Source: Noviherbaspirillum galbum | GTDB taxonomy: Bacteria; Pseudomonadota; Gammaproteobacteria; Burkholderiales; Burkholderiaceae_D | Length of the DNA stretch: 64,000 bases | Direction of reading: 5' to 3' | Assembly: GCF_010974945.1 (NCBI RefSeq) | Contig: NZ_JAAIVB010000008.1 | Location: 226,489 to 290,488 of the forward strand | Shown here: piece by piece, positions 11,054 to 20,633 of the stretch | Layout: each line of letters opens with the position of its first letter | Numbering within the stretch: position 1 is the first letter of the stretch | The notes under the pieces: model-generated | The model's input: the letters and a program-made list of their open reading frames with translations, nothing else | What the model was told of the DNA's origin: nothing | The model's database searches: none | Translations under genes and position numbers: made by a program

Positions 11054-11632
11054 ATGAAAAAGCCTGGCACCCCGAGTTCCCCGCCCGAAGTTGGCGCGAC
11101 CCTGCAGAAACTTCGCCTGAAGCGGGGCCTGACCCTGGACGACCTGTCGCGCGCCGCGGGCGTATCGAAGTCGATGCTGTCGCAGATCGAACGGGAGAAG
11201 GCAAACCCGACCATCGCCGTGGCCTGGCGCCTGGCGAACGCCCTGGGCGTGGGAATCGAGGAGTTGCTGTCCCATGGGGAAGATCACAGCGAGGCCATCC
11301 ACGTGCTCGAACCGCACGAAACCCCTACCCTGCCCGGCAATCATGCGGGCTACGTGCTGCGCATCCTCGGGCCGATGGAACTTGCCGGGAAATACGAATG
11401 GTATGAACTGACGCTCGCGCCGAACGGCGTGCTGCGCTCGAATCCGCACGATCCGGGCACCATGGAGCACCTAACCCTGATGCATGGCGCACTGGATGTG
11501 GAAGTGGATGGCGTGGTACGGAAACTCAAGCCCGGCGGAACGGCCCGGTACATGGCCGACCGCGGCCATGCGATTTCCAATCCGGGAAAGGTGGAGGCGA
11601 AGGCGCTACTTGTGGTGATCCACCGGGGCTGA
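11054..11632 (+). CDS. XRE-family regulator with C-terminal cupin domain
   Basis: A 192-residue protein with an N-terminal Cro/CI-type HTH (about residues 15-69, LRLKRGLTLDDLSRAAGVSKSM, then IEREKANPTIAVAWRLANAL). A C-terminal cupin barrel follows (about 110-188, ending in AISNPGKVEAKALLVV). Such HTH-cupin proteins sense small metabolites, often amino acids. Its divergent position beside kbl and the threonine dehydrogenase suggests it controls threonine breakdown; this is inference from context. ATG 11054 is preferred because the HTH lies at the usual distance; a TTG at 11000 would add 18 residues. Confidence 0.88.
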   Translation: MKKPGTPSSPPEVGATLQKLRLKRGLTLDDLSRAAGVSKSMLSQIEREKANPTIAVAWRLANALGVGIEELLSHGEDHSEAIHVLEPHETPTLPGNHAGYVLRILGPMELAGKYEWYELTLAPNGVLRSNPHDPGTMEHLTLMHGALDVEVDGVVRKLKPGGTARYMADRGHAISNPGKVEAKALLVVIHRG

Positions 11633-11679
11633 CGGCCGCCGCCGGGCGCGGCGGGCGTCAGCCATCGGTTTGAGGCCGC

Positions 11680-13896
11680 TTACTTGATCAGGCTGAACAA
11701 GACCGCGTGGGCAACTTCCGCGCCGCCGGCGTTCACCTCCAGGAAGCCCTGGTGGTTGCCTGGCGCCGCGCCCTGCACCGCGTCCATGCTGACCCGCACC
11801 GTCGCCGATGCCCCGGGCGCGAGCGTGACGCTGCTCTGGTCGACGCTGAACTTCACGCTCGCATCGCCGCCCGAGGTGGAAAGATTCAGGGTACGGAAGG
11901 CGTTGCTCACGTTGCGCAGGTTCACGTCAATGCTGCGCGCCTGTCCGCTGCCTGAGGGCACCGGGCCGAAGCTGACGCTGACCGGGTCGAGGGTCACCGC
12001 GGCCTGCGTGGCGCGGGAGAGGTCCTCGCGTCCGGCGCCGACCACGTTGACGTCGTTCACCATGCCGCCGGTGGCGGTCTTGACGACGCCGCGCACCGCC
12101 GTATTCACGACAGCCGAGCGCACGTCCGACGAACTCCAGTCGGGATGCTGCCCGACCAGGACCGCAGCCGAGCCTGCAAGGTGCGGCGTCGCCATCGAGG
12201 TGCCGTTGAAGAAGGCGAAGCAAGGCGGCGCTGCGCAAGAACTGGCCGGGACGGAACTCAGCACGTTGGCACCGGGCGCCATCACGTCAGGCTTGGCACG
12301 GTAGGACACCGCCGTCGGGCCCCAGCTGCTGAAGCCGGCAAGCACGTCGTTTCCGTCGGCTGAAAAGACGTAGGTGCCGGTGGCGGAGATCGTCGCCGGG
12401 CTGCCGTTCCTGGCCATCAGGGCGGCGCGGTCCGAAAGGCCCACCATGTAGGCGGGAATGGTCGGCTGGCTGGCATCGTCGTTGGTGCCCATCACCGAGG
12501 GATCGCCCGCCTCGCGGTTGACCACGAGGGCGCCCACCGCCCCGGCCGCCTGCGCATTGCGGATTTTCACCGTGAAATCGCAGACGCCGCGCGAAATCAG
12601 GGCGATGCTGCCGCTCAGGCTGTTGGCGCCCACCGGCGCGCACAAGGTGCTCAGGCCGCCGTATGGGCTGCTGGCATCGGTCACCACGTTGAGCGGCGCT
12701 GTCAGGCCGCCGGGAGGAACCGAACCGAATTCTCCCTTGACCGACTGGAAGGTCTGGCCGCCGACGGTGACCAGCGTGACGATCTTGTGCCCCACCGAGG
12801 AGGCGCCCGCCGTCAGCGCGCGTTCCGCCGCGCCGGGCGACTCGACGGTGCCGTATCCCGGACCGGAATTGCCGGCCGCGATCGCCACCACCATGTTGGC
12901 CTGGTCGAGGTTGTTGACCGCCTGCATCTCGAGGTCGAGGTTGCCGTGGTAACCGCCACCGAGGCTCATGTTGATAACATCGAAGCCATCCTGGTAAGCC
13001 GCTTCCATGGCATTGAAGATGTCTTCCGAGCGGGCGTTGGCGACATGGCCGGGAAAGACGTTGTAGTTGCCGAGCAAGGCGCGCGGCGCCACGCCGGACA
13101 TCTTGTAGGGAATGGCCACGCCATCCACCGTCACCGGGGTCTCGAAGTTGCAGGCGACGGTGCCGGACACGTGGGTACCATGGGAATCGATGGCTTGCGG
13201 CGTGTAGGCATTGCTGCCTGCGCGGTTGTTGAAGACCTTCGCGGCGATCACCTTGTTGTTGGTGAAGCGGCGGTCGCCGATCTGCGACTGGGCGGCATAG
13301 CCGGCGTCGCTGAAGCAGGGATGGGTCAAGTCGATGCCGCTGTCGATGATGGCTACCCTGACGCCCGCGCCGGCAGTCGCCGGGCCGCCGGACTGGGCCC
13401 AGGCATCGGTCGCGCGGATGACGGCGAGGTCGGGGTCGGCCGCGAGGGGGTAGAACACGTTCTGGTAGCGCGTCCGGGCCGCCATCGGCGCCGCGGCCAC
13501 CTGCTCCAGCGTCGCGCCGTTGAGCTGCACCGCGACCGCATTGAGGGAAATGTCGAACTCGCCTGTCACCTTCGCGTTCGGCACGTTCGCGCGCAGCCAT
13601 TGCTTGAAATCGTTGCGGGCCGCCGCGAGCTGGGCGCGGTAGGACTTGACGTTCTGGTTGTTGAAGTCGATCTTCTTGCCGCGGGCCGGCTTCGTCCTGA
13701 CGTAGTTCGCCAGGGCATCGCCATTGAGCTCGACGATGACCGCGCTGCGGTCCTGTCCCTCGCGCTGTGCGGTGGCGTCGCTGATGTTCGCGGCGGCGGC
13801 CGGCATCGACATGCCGATCAGTCCGGCGGCTGCCAGCATGACCGAAATCAGGCGGAGGCTTGTGGCTCCCGCCTGGCGGTTGGTGGTGTACTCCAT
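11680..13896 (-). CDS. Secreted subtilisin-like serine protease (S8 family) with PA insert
   Basis: A 738-residue exported protease. The start ATG 13896 has GAGGGAAAC before it and opens a signal peptide (MLAAAGLIGMSMPAAAA, cleavage near residue 36). An I9-type propeptide spans about 50-150. The catalytic triad is D185 (IIDSGID), H239 (DSHGTHVSG) and S567 (NGTSMATPHLAG), with oxyanion N343 (AAGNSGPG). A PA domain is inserted at about 395-490 (ALISRGVCDFTVKI). The tail from about 640 is beta-rich. It probably digests extracellular protein. No membrane anchor is seen. It sits alone between hom and the XRE regulator, convergent with the latter. Confidence 0.93.
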   Translation of the reverse strand: MEYTTNRQAGATSLRLISVMLAAAGLIGMSMPAAAANISDATAQREGQDRSAVIVELNGDALANYVRTKPARGKKIDFNNQNVKSYRAQLAAARNDFKQWLRANVPNAKVTGEFDISLNAVAVQLNGATLEQVAAAPMAARTRYQNVFYPLAADPDLAVIRATDAWAQSGGPATAGAGVRVAIIDSGIDLTHPCFSDAGYAAQSQIGDRRFTNNKVIAAKVFNNRAGSNAYTPQAIDSHGTHVSGTVACNFETPVTVDGVAIPYKMSGVAPRALLGNYNVFPGHVANARSEDIFNAMEAAYQDGFDVINMSLGGGYHGNLDLEMQAVNNLDQANMVVAIAAGNSGPGYGTVESPGAAERALTAGASSVGHKIVTLVTVGGQTFQSVKGEFGSVPPGGLTAPLNVVTDASSPYGGLSTLCAPVGANSLSGSIALISRGVCDFTVKIRNAQAAGAVGALVVNREAGDPSVMGTNDDASQPTIPAYMVGLSDRAALMARNGSPATISATGTYVFSADGNDVLAGFSSWGPTAVSYRAKPDVMAPGANVLSSVPASSCAAPPCFAFFNGTSMATPHLAGSAAVLVGQHPDWSSSDVRSAVVNTAVRGVVKTATGGMVNDVNVVGAGREDLSRATQAAVTLDPVSVSFGPVPSGSGQARSIDVNLRNVSNAFRTLNLSTSGGDASVKFSVDQSSVTLAPGASATVRVSMDAVQGAAPGNHQGFLEVNAGGAEVAHAVLFSLIK

Positions 13897-14095
13897 GTTG
13901 TTTCCCTCATTGAATGGATGGAATGCAGGGCTGGTATCGATTTGTCTTCCTCGCATGCCGACCGGCGCAAGCCGGACCCGCGGCTGGCGGGCTGGCTTGG
14001 CCGATCGACAGGAAATTCTAGGATTGCCGCCCCACCATCATTTGCCTAAATGAAGGGCGATTGCGAAACCGCAAGTTTGCTCTGCAACATGGACG

Positions 14096-14122
14096 AAAAA
14101 AACGGCAGCCGCAGCTGCCGTT
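14096..14122 (-). terminator. Rho-independent terminator downstream of hom
   Basis: On the minus strand a 9-bp stem AACGGCAGC/GCTGCCGTT with a four-base loop (bases 14101-14122) is followed by a run of T. It lies 31 bp after the hom stop codon and separates the alaA-hom unit from the protease gene. Confidence 0.85.
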
Positions 14123-14152
14123 GTCATTCCCGATGGAAACGATAGGGAATAT

Positions 14153-15475
14153 TCAGCTCAATTGTTCGAGCCGGATCTTGGAGACGTGACCGACGACGGT
14201 GTCGAGCGACTCGATCTTCTGGATCGCGGTGACAATGTTCTTTTCCTGCGTCTGGTGGGTCAGGATGATGATGTCCGCCTTGGTCTCGCCTTCGGCCGGT
14301 TCCTTCTGCAGCATGGCATCGATGGAGATGGTCGAATCGGCCAGGATGCGCGTGATGTCGGCCAGAACGCCGGGCTGGTCGGCAACCTGCATGCGCAGGT
14401 AGTAACTGGTGGTGATTTCGGACATCGGCAGCACCGGCGTGTCGGACATCGACTCCGGCTGGAAAGCCAGGTGGGGAACGCGGTTGCCTGGATCGGCGGT
14501 GGCAAGGCGGGTGATGTCGACGAGGTCGGCGATCACGGCGGAGGCGGTCGGCTCCGAGCCGGCGCCCTTGCCGTAGTACAGCGTGGCGCCGACGGCATCG
14601 CCCTGCACCAGCACCGCATTCATGGCGCCTTCGACGTTGGCGATCAGGCGCTTGGCGGGAATCAGAGTCGGATGCACGCGCAGCTCGATGCCGTCGCGGC
14701 CATTGACCTTGGTGCGCTTGGTGATGCCCAGCAGCTTGATGCGGTAGCCGAGCTGTTCGGCGTAGCGGATGTCGGTGGCCTGCAGCTTGGTGATGCCTTC
14801 CACGTGCGCCTTGTCGAACTGCACCGGGATGCCGAAGGCGATGGCCGACATGATGGTGGCCTTGTGCGCGGCGTCGACGCCTTCGATGTCGAAGGTCGGG
14901 TCGGCCTCGGCGTAGCCCAGGCGCTGGGCTTCCTTGAGCACCACGTCGAAGTCCAGGCCCTTGTCGCGCATCTCGGAAAGGATGAAGTTGGTGGTGCCGT
15001 TGATGATGCCGGCGACCCATTCGATGCGGTTGGCGGTCAGGCCTTCGCGCAAGGCCTTGATGATGGGAATGCCGCCGGCGACCGCGGCTTCGAAGGCGAC
15101 CATCACGCCCTTCTCCTGCGCGGCCTTGAAGATCTCGGTGCCGTGGGTGGCAAGGAGCGCCTTGTTGGCGGTGACGACGTGCTTGCCGTTGGCGATGGCC
15201 TTCATGACGAGATCCTTCGCCACGCCATAGCCGCCGATGAGTTCGATGACGATGTCGATGTCGGGATTGGTCACCACGAGGTTGCCGTCGCTGACGACTT
15301 CGCATTCGCCGTTGGTCAGTTCCTTGGCGCGCGCCACGTTGAGGTCGGCCACCATCGCGATCTCGATCGCGCGTCCGGCCCGCCCCTTGATTTCCGCCTG
15401 GTTGCGTTTCAGGACGTTGAAGGTGCCGGAGCCGACGGTGCCGATGCCAAGGAGGCCAACTTTGATGGGTTTCAT
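14153..15475 (-). CDS. hom: Homoserine dehydrogenase with ACT domain
   Basis: A 440-residue NAD(P)-dependent enzyme reducing aspartate semialdehyde to homoserine, the branch point to threonine and methionine. Seen are the Rossmann motif GLLGIGTVGSGT, the catalytic region GIINGTTNFILSEM and EADPTFDIEGVDAAHK, and a C-terminal ACT domain (about 355-435, YYLRMQVADQPGVLADI) of the kind used for threonine feedback inhibition. It is downstream of alaA (78 bp) and ends at its own terminator. thrC is not adjacent. Confidence 0.97.
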   Translation of the reverse strand: MKPIKVGLLGIGTVGSGTFNVLKRNQAEIKGRAGRAIEIAMVADLNVARAKELTNGECEVVSDGNLVVTNPDIDIVIELIGGYGVAKDLVMKAIANGKHVVTANKALLATHGTEIFKAAQEKGVMVAFEAAVAGGIPIIKALREGLTANRIEWVAGIINGTTNFILSEMRDKGLDFDVVLKEAQRLGYAEADPTFDIEGVDAAHKATIMSAIAFGIPVQFDKAHVEGITKLQATDIRYAEQLGYRIKLLGITKRTKVNGRDGIELRVHPTLIPAKRLIANVEGAMNAVLVQGDAVGATLYYGKGAGSEPTASAVIADLVDITRLATADPGNRVPHLAFQPESMSDTPVLPMSEITTSYYLRMQVADQPGVLADITRILADSTISIDAMLQKEPAEGETKADIIILTHQTQEKNIVTAIQKIESLDTVVGHVSKIRLEQLS

Positions 15476-15553
15476 ATGCGTTTGGGAGTGGTGTTGATGT
15501 TCGGGTTGCCGCGATGTCCGCGGCGCCGGGGGAGCGGCGACGCGGGAGAGGAA

Positions 15554-16792
15554 TCAGGCGGCGTGGTGCGTGCCGTGACGGCGGCGATAGCTGTCGAGGA
15601 AGCGGGCGATGCGGCCCATGGACTCGGTCAGGTCGTCGGTGTTGGGAAGGAACACGACGCGGAAATGATCCGGGGCGATCCAGTTGAATCCGGTGCCCTG
15701 CACGATGAGCACCTTTTCCTCCGCCAGCAGCTCGTAGGCGAACTGCTGGTCGTCGGCGATGGGGTAGAGCTTCGGGTCGAGGCGCGGGAACATGTAGAGC
15801 GCCGATTTCGGCTTGACGCAGGTGACGCCCGGAATCTCGGTCAGCAGCTTGTGCGCGAGGTCGCGCTGGCGCAGCAGGCGTCCGCCGGCGCCGACGAGGT
15901 CATTGATGCTCTGGTAGCCGCCGAGCGCGGTCTGGATGGCATATTGCCCCGGCGCATTCGCGCACAGGCGCATCGAGGCCAGCATGTTCAGGCCCTCGAT
16001 GTAGTCCTTCGCATGCTTTTTCTCGCCGGAAACGACCATCCATCCGGCGCGGTAGCCGCAGGAACGGTAGTTCTTGGACAGGCCGTTGAGCGTGATGCAC
16101 AGGACATCGTCCGCCAGGGAGGCGATCGAGGTGTGGACGTTGCCGTCGTACAAGGTCTTGTCGTAGATCTCGTCGGCGAACACGATGAGCTGGTGCTGGC
16201 GCGCCAGTTCGATGATTTCCTGCAGCAACTCTACCGGGTAGAGCGCGCCGGTCGGGTTGTTGGGGTTGATCACCACGATCGCCTTGGTGTTCGGAGTGAT
16301 CTTCTTCTTGATGTCCTCGATGTCGGGGAACCAGTCGGCCTGCTCGTCGCAGATGTAGTGCACCGGCTTGCCGCCGGACAGGCTGACCGCGGCCGTCCAC
16401 AGGGGGTAGTCCGGCGCGGGCACCAGCACTTCGTCGCCGGTGTTGAGCAGCGCGTTCATGCCCATCACGATCAGCTCGGACGCGCCGTTGCCGATGTAGA
16501 TGTCGTCGATGTTCACGCCGGCGATCTTCTTTTCCTGCGTGTAATGCATGATGGCCTTGCGCGGCGCGAACATGCCCTTCGAGTCGGTGTAGCCCGAGGC
16601 GTTGGACATGTTGATGATCATGTCGTGCACGATCTCGTCCGGGGCGTCGAAGCCGAACACGGCGAGGTTGCCGATGTTGAGCTTGATGATCTTGTGGCCC
16701 TCGTCCTCCATCTGCTTGGCTTTTTCAAGCACGGGACCACGGATGTCGTAGCAAACGTCTGCCAGCTTTTTCGATTTCTGAATCGGTCGCAC
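15554..16792 (-). CDS. alaA: Glutamate-pyruvate aminotransferase AlaA-type
   Basis: A 412-residue class I PLP aminotransferase that makes alanine from pyruvate and glutamate. The sequence near the N terminus (RPIQKSKKLADVCYDIRGP) is the AlaA beginning. GTG 16792 is preceded by GAAGGGAT and matches this; longer frames begin with TTG and look spurious. Other features are NPNNPTGALYP, the PLP lysine in LNGLSKNYRSCGYRAGW, and the C-terminal FRVVFLP carboxylate arginine. It is the first gene of the alaA-hom unit. Confidence 0.93.
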   Translation of the reverse strand: MRPIQKSKKLADVCYDIRGPVLEKAKQMEDEGHKIIKLNIGNLAVFGFDAPDEIVHDMIINMSNASGYTDSKGMFAPRKAIMHYTQEKKIAGVNIDDIYIGNGASELIVMGMNALLNTGDEVLVPAPDYPLWTAAVSLSGGKPVHYICDEQADWFPDIEDIKKKITPNTKAIVVINPNNPTGALYPVELLQEIIELARQHQLIVFADEIYDKTLYDGNVHTSIASLADDVLCITLNGLSKNYRSCGYRAGWMVVSGEKKHAKDYIEGLNMLASMRLCANAPGQYAIQTALGGYQSINDLVGAGGRLLRQRDLAHKLLTEIPGVTCVKPKSALYMFPRLDPKLYPIADDQQFAYELLAEEKVLIVQGTGFNWIAPDHFRVVFLPNTDDLTESMGRIARFLDSYRRRHGTHHAA

Positions 16793-16980
16793 TCGAGCAA
16801 TCCCTTCGGTAGAAAAACGGACATGGGATGCAATGCTGCACCGCCAAAACGACCATTTTGCCGAAAGCAACCCGTTTTATCAATGCGTGTTGCCGCCTTT
16901 TACGATGGAAACCGCTACAATGCCGCATCTTTTTGTTCTCGTTGCCGGAAATGTATCGCCAATAACGAGTCTATACGCGC

Positions 16981-17361
16981 ATGAAGCTACATTCGACCCA
17001 GACCCAGCATTACCAGACTGTCACGGGCTACGACGACACGGGCGTCGAGATCAATGCCGTGCGTCATGCCCATAGCCTGATCGTCCTGCCGGAAAGCGCG
17101 CCCGAGCCCTGGGCGGTGACCTCCTTCGACGACCTGACCTCGGACGACATCGCGCAGATCGCCGCCCGCAACCCGGACGTCGTGATCCTGGGCACCGGCC
17201 GCCGCCAGCGCTTCATCCATCCGCGCCTGACCGCGTCGCTGACCGACAAGCGCGTCGGCATCGAATGCATGGATAGCCAGGCTGCCTGCCGCACCTACAA
17301 CATCCTGATGGGCGAAGGCCGGCGCGTCGCGCTGGCGCTCATTTTCGACCCTGCCGGATAA
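16981..17361 (+). CDS. Mth938-like domain protein
   Basis: A 126-residue cytoplasmic protein of the Mth938/DUF498 fold: an N-terminal beta section, then DVVILGTGRRQRFIHPRL and a conserved GIECMDSQAACRTYNILMGEGRRVA. The molecular function of the family in bacteria is not settled; its mammalian relative NDUFAF3 assists respiratory complex I assembly. It reads in the same direction as, and ends 8 bp before, the arnT-like gene, so it is likely on the same transcript without an obvious role in Ara4N synthesis. TACAAT at 16916-16921 is a possible -10 element upstream. Confidence 0.9.
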   Translation: MKLHSTQTQHYQTVTGYDDTGVEINAVRHAHSLIVLPESAPEPWAVTSFDDLTSDDIAQIAARNPDVVILGTGRRQRFIHPRLTASLTDKRVGIECMDSQAACRTYNILMGEGRRVALALIFDPAG

Positions 17362-17369
17362 GCCAGCCG

Positions 17370-19058
17370 ATGAAGGAAACCCAACCATCACGGTCCTTCA
17401 TGTGGGGACTGTTCCTCGTCTTTTGCCTGGTCTGGTTCTATGCCCTTGGCGCGCGCACGCTGGTGCCGACCGACGAAGGCCGCTATGCCGAGATGGCGCG
17501 CGAGATGCTTGCCACCGGCGACTGGATCACGCCGAGGCTCAACGGCATCAAGTACTTCGAGAAGCCGCCGCTGCAAACCTGGATGAACGCACTGACCTTC
17601 GCCGCATTCGGCCTCGGCGAATGGCAGGCGCGCCTCTGGACCGGCTTGTCCGGCCTGCTCGGCGTGGTGCTGGCGGGCTACACCGCCGGCCGACTGTACG
17701 GCCGCCGCACCGGCTTCCATGCGGGCATGGTGCTAGGCTCCAGCTTCCTGTGGGCCGCGCTTTCCCATGTCAACACGCTCGACATGGGCCTGGCCGGCAT
17801 GATGACCCTTTCGTTGTGCAGCCTGCTGCTTGCGCAGCGCGACGCGGCGGATCCGCGGGAGCGCCGGCGCTGGATGTGGGCTTGCTGGGCGGGCATGGCG
17901 CTGGCCGTCCTGTCCAAGGGATTGATCGGCATCGTGCTGCCCGGCGCGGTGCTGGTGCTGTACACCCTGTTCTCGCGCGACTGGGGCATCTGGAAGCGGC
18001 TGCACCTGGTCAGCGGGCTGCTGGTGTTCTTCGCCATCACCACGCCGTGGTTCGTCCTGGTGTCGATGCGCAACCCGGAATTCCCTCAGTTCTTCTTCAT
18101 CCACGAACATTTCCAGCGCTTCACCAGCAAGGTCCATCATCGCGAGGGGCCCTGGTATTACTTCTTCCCCATCCTGCTGCTCGGCATCGTTCCCTGGCTC
18201 GGTTTGCTGCCGCAAAGCCTGGCCGGGGCATTGCGTCCCGCCGGCGTGAACGGGAACACGACGGCTGAGCCATCGCGTTTTCGCCCAGGGATCATGCTGC
18301 TGACCTGGAGCGCCTTCATCTTTTTCTTCTTCAGCATTTCCGGCTCGAAGCTGCCCTCCTACATCCTGCCGATATTTCCGGCGCTGGCCATCCTGATCGC
18401 GCTGGAATTCGAACGCGCATCGCCGCGCGCGCTGATTTTCACGGCCGCCGTGCTCGCGGTCGCCGGCGCGGCCGGGCTGGCCTATGCGGGGCGCATTCCC
18501 CACCTGGCGAGCAATGCCTACGAGCAGCCGCTTTACACCGCCTATGCGCCCTGGGTCATGGCCGCCGCCGCCATCGGCCTGATCGGCGCCGTGGTCGCGA
18601 TGGGACACGTCCGCCGGCAGCGGGACTGGGCGCTGGTGGCGCTGGCCGTCTCCGGCTTCGCCAGCGGCCAGGCCCTGATACTCGGCCACGAGCCCCTCGG
18701 CCGCTACAAGGCCGGCATCGAGCATGTGCCGGTCATGGCCAGGAACCTGCGGCCCGACACGCCGCTGTTCGCCGTGCAGATCTACGAGCAGTCCATCCCC
18801 TTCTACCTGCGCCGGACCTTCACCCTGGTCGGCTTCGCGGATGAAATGCAGTTCGGGGTCGACCAGGAGCCGCAGCTCTGGATTCCCGAGCGCAGCGCAT
18901 TCGTCGCGCGCTGGAAAGCCTTGCGGGCCGAAGACAAGCTGGCCATGGCCATCATCAATCCCGACGCCTTCGCCCAGCTCGAGCAGGAAGGCGTGCCCAT
19001 GCGCGTGATCGCCCGCGATCCGCGCCGCGTCATCGTGACCAACGACATCCGCCAATGA
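17370..19058 (+). CDS. arnT: ArnT-like glycosyltransferase (GT83/PMT superfamily)
   Basis: A 562-residue polytopic inner-membrane enzyme with many predicted helices and the catalytic first periplasmic loop (PTDEGRYAEMAREMLATGDW, then NGIKYFEKPPLQTW). The DEGRYAEMAR and FEKPPL signatures belong to ArnT, which moves Ara4N from undecaprenyl phosphate to lipid A phosphates and lowers affinity for polymyxin and other cationic peptides. The location at the head of a complete Ara4N gene set supports this. It overlaps the SMR gene by 4 bp. Other members of the superfamily use different sugars, so substrate is inferred from context. Confidence 0.9.
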   Translation: MKETQPSRSFMWGLFLVFCLVWFYALGARTLVPTDEGRYAEMAREMLATGDWITPRLNGIKYFEKPPLQTWMNALTFAAFGLGEWQARLWTGLSGLLGVVLAGYTAGRLYGRRTGFHAGMVLGSSFLWAALSHVNTLDMGLAGMMTLSLCSLLLAQRDAADPRERRRWMWACWAGMALAVLSKGLIGIVLPGAVLVLYTLFSRDWGIWKRLHLVSGLLVFFAITTPWFVLVSMRNPEFPQFFFIHEHFQRFTSKVHHREGPWYYFFPILLLGIVPWLGLLPQSLAGALRPAGVNGNTTAEPSRFRPGIMLLTWSAFIFFFFSISGSKLPSYILPIFPALAILIALEFERASPRALIFTAAVLAVAGAAGLAYAGRIPHLASNAYEQPLYTAYAPWVMAAAAIGLIGAVVAMGHVRRQRDWALVALAVSGFASGQALILGHEPLGRYKAGIEHVPVMARNLRPDTPLFAVQIYEQSIPFYLRRTFTLVGFADEMQFGVDQEPQLWIPERSAFVARWKALRAEDKLAMAIINPDAFAQLEQEGVPMRVIARDPRRVIVTNDIRQ

Positions 19059-19426
19059 CCCTGACCACCTTCGGCTTCATCCTCACCGGCATCTTTCTCA
19101 ATGCCGTAGCCCAACTGCTGCTGAAGGCGGGCACGAACGCGGTCGGCGCGATCCATCTGACGGCGGACAACTGGTTCGCCACCGGCATCAAGCTGGCGAG
19201 CCAGCTTCCCATCATCGGCGGCCTGAGCTGCTACGTGATCTCGGTGGTGGTCTGGATCATCGGCCTGTCGCGCGTCGACGTGACCATCGCTTACCCGATG
19301 CTGTCGATCGGCTACGTCGTGAATGCCGTCGGGGCATGGTATTTTCTGGGCGAAGCGGTGTCCGCCCAGCGCCTGCTCGCCATCGGCATCATCATCGTGG
19401 GCGTCGCCCTGCTAGCCAGAAGCTGA
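19055..19426 (+). CDS. SMR-type membrane protein, probable ArnE/ArnF-like flippase subunit
   Basis: A 123-residue protein with four predicted helices (LTGIFLNAVAQLLLKAGT, then IGGLSCYVISVVVWIIGLS, and two more near the C terminus). This is the small multidrug resistance fold used by ArnE and ArnF to flip undecaprenyl-phosphate-Ara4N to the periplasm. E. coli needs both subunits, whereas only one such gene is present here. It may act as a homodimer or pair with a gene elsewhere. Start ATGA overlaps the arnT end, giving coupled translation. Confidence 0.85.
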   Translation: MTLTTFGFILTGIFLNAVAQLLLKAGTNAVGAIHLTADNWFATGIKLASQLPIIGGLSCYVISVVVWIIGLSRVDVTIAYPMLSIGYVVNAVGAWYFLGEAVSAQRLLAIGIIIVGVALLARS

Positions 19427-19475
19427 ATCCCGTCAACCCATCCGCCCACCCATCGGAACAACGGAAACCAAGTCC

Positions 19476-20600
19476 ATGAGCCAATCCCCACTGCCCTTTT
19501 CCCGCCCCAGCATCGACGAAGCCACCATCGCCGCCGTCGGCGAGGTGCTGCGCTCCGGCTGGATCACCAGCGGCCCGAAGGTACAGGCCTTCGAAGCGGC
19601 CCTGTCGGCGCTGCTCGGCAACAGGATCGTGCGTACCTACAACTCCGGCACGTGCACCATGGAGATCGCCTTGCGCATCGCAGGCATCGGCCCGGGCGAC
19701 GAAGTGATCACCACGCCCATCTCCTGGGTGGCGACGGCCAACGTCATCATCGAGGTCGGCGCCACACCGGTCTTCGCCGACATCGACCCGGTAACGCGCA
19801 ACATCGACCTCGACAAGCTGGAAGCCGCCATCACGCCGCGCACCCGCGCCATCATCCCTGTGTATCTCGCCGGCATGCCTGTCGACATGGACCGCCTCTA
19901 CGCCATCGCCGGCAAGCACGGCCTGCGCGTGGTCGAGGACGCGGCGCAGGCGCTCGGGTCGTCGTGGAAAGGCAAGCCGATCGGCTCCTTCGGCGACTTC
20001 GTCTCGTTCAGCTTCCAGGCCAACAAGAACATCACGACCTCCGAAGGCGGCTGCCTCGTGGTCAACGATGCGGACGAGGCGAAGCTCGCGGAAAAATTCC
20101 GCCTGCAGGGCGTGGTGCGCAGCGGACTCGACGGCATCGACGTCGACGTGCTGGGCGGCAAGTTCAACATGACCGACATCGCCGCCGCCATCGGCCTCGG
20201 CCAGCTGCCTCACCTCGACGCCATCACCGCGAGGCGGCGCGCCCTCGCCCGCCATTACTTCGCCTGCTTCGGCGATGACTTCGAGGAAACGACGGGCGCG
20301 CAGCTGCCGGTCAGGGATTTCCAGAATACGAACTGGCACCTGTTCCAGATCGTACTGCCCGAACGCATCACCCGCGCCGAATTCATGGCGAAGATGCTGG
20401 AACACCAGATCGCCTGCGGCTATCACTACGCGCCCATCCACCTGTTCACGCTGTACCGCGAACGCGGATTCAAGGAAGGCATGTTCCCCGTCGCCGAGCG
20501 CGTCGGGCGTCAGATCGTCACCTTGCCAATGTTCTTCGCCTTGACCGAAAACGATGTCGAAAGGACAGTCGGCGCGGTAAAATCCGTGCTTCAACAATAA
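19476..20600 (+). CDS. arnB: UDP-4-amino-4-deoxy-L-arabinose aminotransferase ArnB
   Basis: A 374-residue DegT/DnrJ/EryC1 PLP aminotransferase that converts the 4-keto pentose to UDP-Ara4N with glutamate as donor. Signs are RPSIDEATIAAVGEVLRSGWITSGPKV at the N terminus (split here as RPSIDEATIAA and GWITSGPKV), the PLP lysine in FSFQANKNITTSEGG, VVEDAAQALGSSWKGKPIGS, and HYAPIHLFTLYRE near the C terminus. It lies 49 bp after the SMR gene, the largest gap inside the run. Confidence 0.94.
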   Translation: MSQSPLPFSRPSIDEATIAAVGEVLRSGWITSGPKVQAFEAALSALLGNRIVRTYNSGTCTMEIALRIAGIGPGDEVITTPISWVATANVIIEVGATPVFADIDPVTRNIDLDKLEAAITPRTRAIIPVYLAGMPVDMDRLYAIAGKHGLRVVEDAAQALGSSWKGKPIGSFGDFVSFSFQANKNITTSEGGCLVVNDADEAKLAEKFRLQGVVRSGLDGIDVDVLGGKFNMTDIAAAIGLGQLPHLDAITARRRALARHYFACFGDDFEETTGAQLPVRDFQNTNWHLFQIVLPERITRAEFMAKMLEHQIACGYHYAPIHLFTLYRERGFKEGMFPVAERVGRQIVTLPMFFALTENDVERTVGAVKSVLQQ

Positions 20601-20633
20601 TCCACTTCCGGTCCGCTTACGATCACCGCACTG

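Noticed and set aside
14162..16984. A 940-codon plus-strand frame opposite hom and alaA
   Set aside because: Same antisense artefact; hom and alaA are unambiguous on the minus strand.
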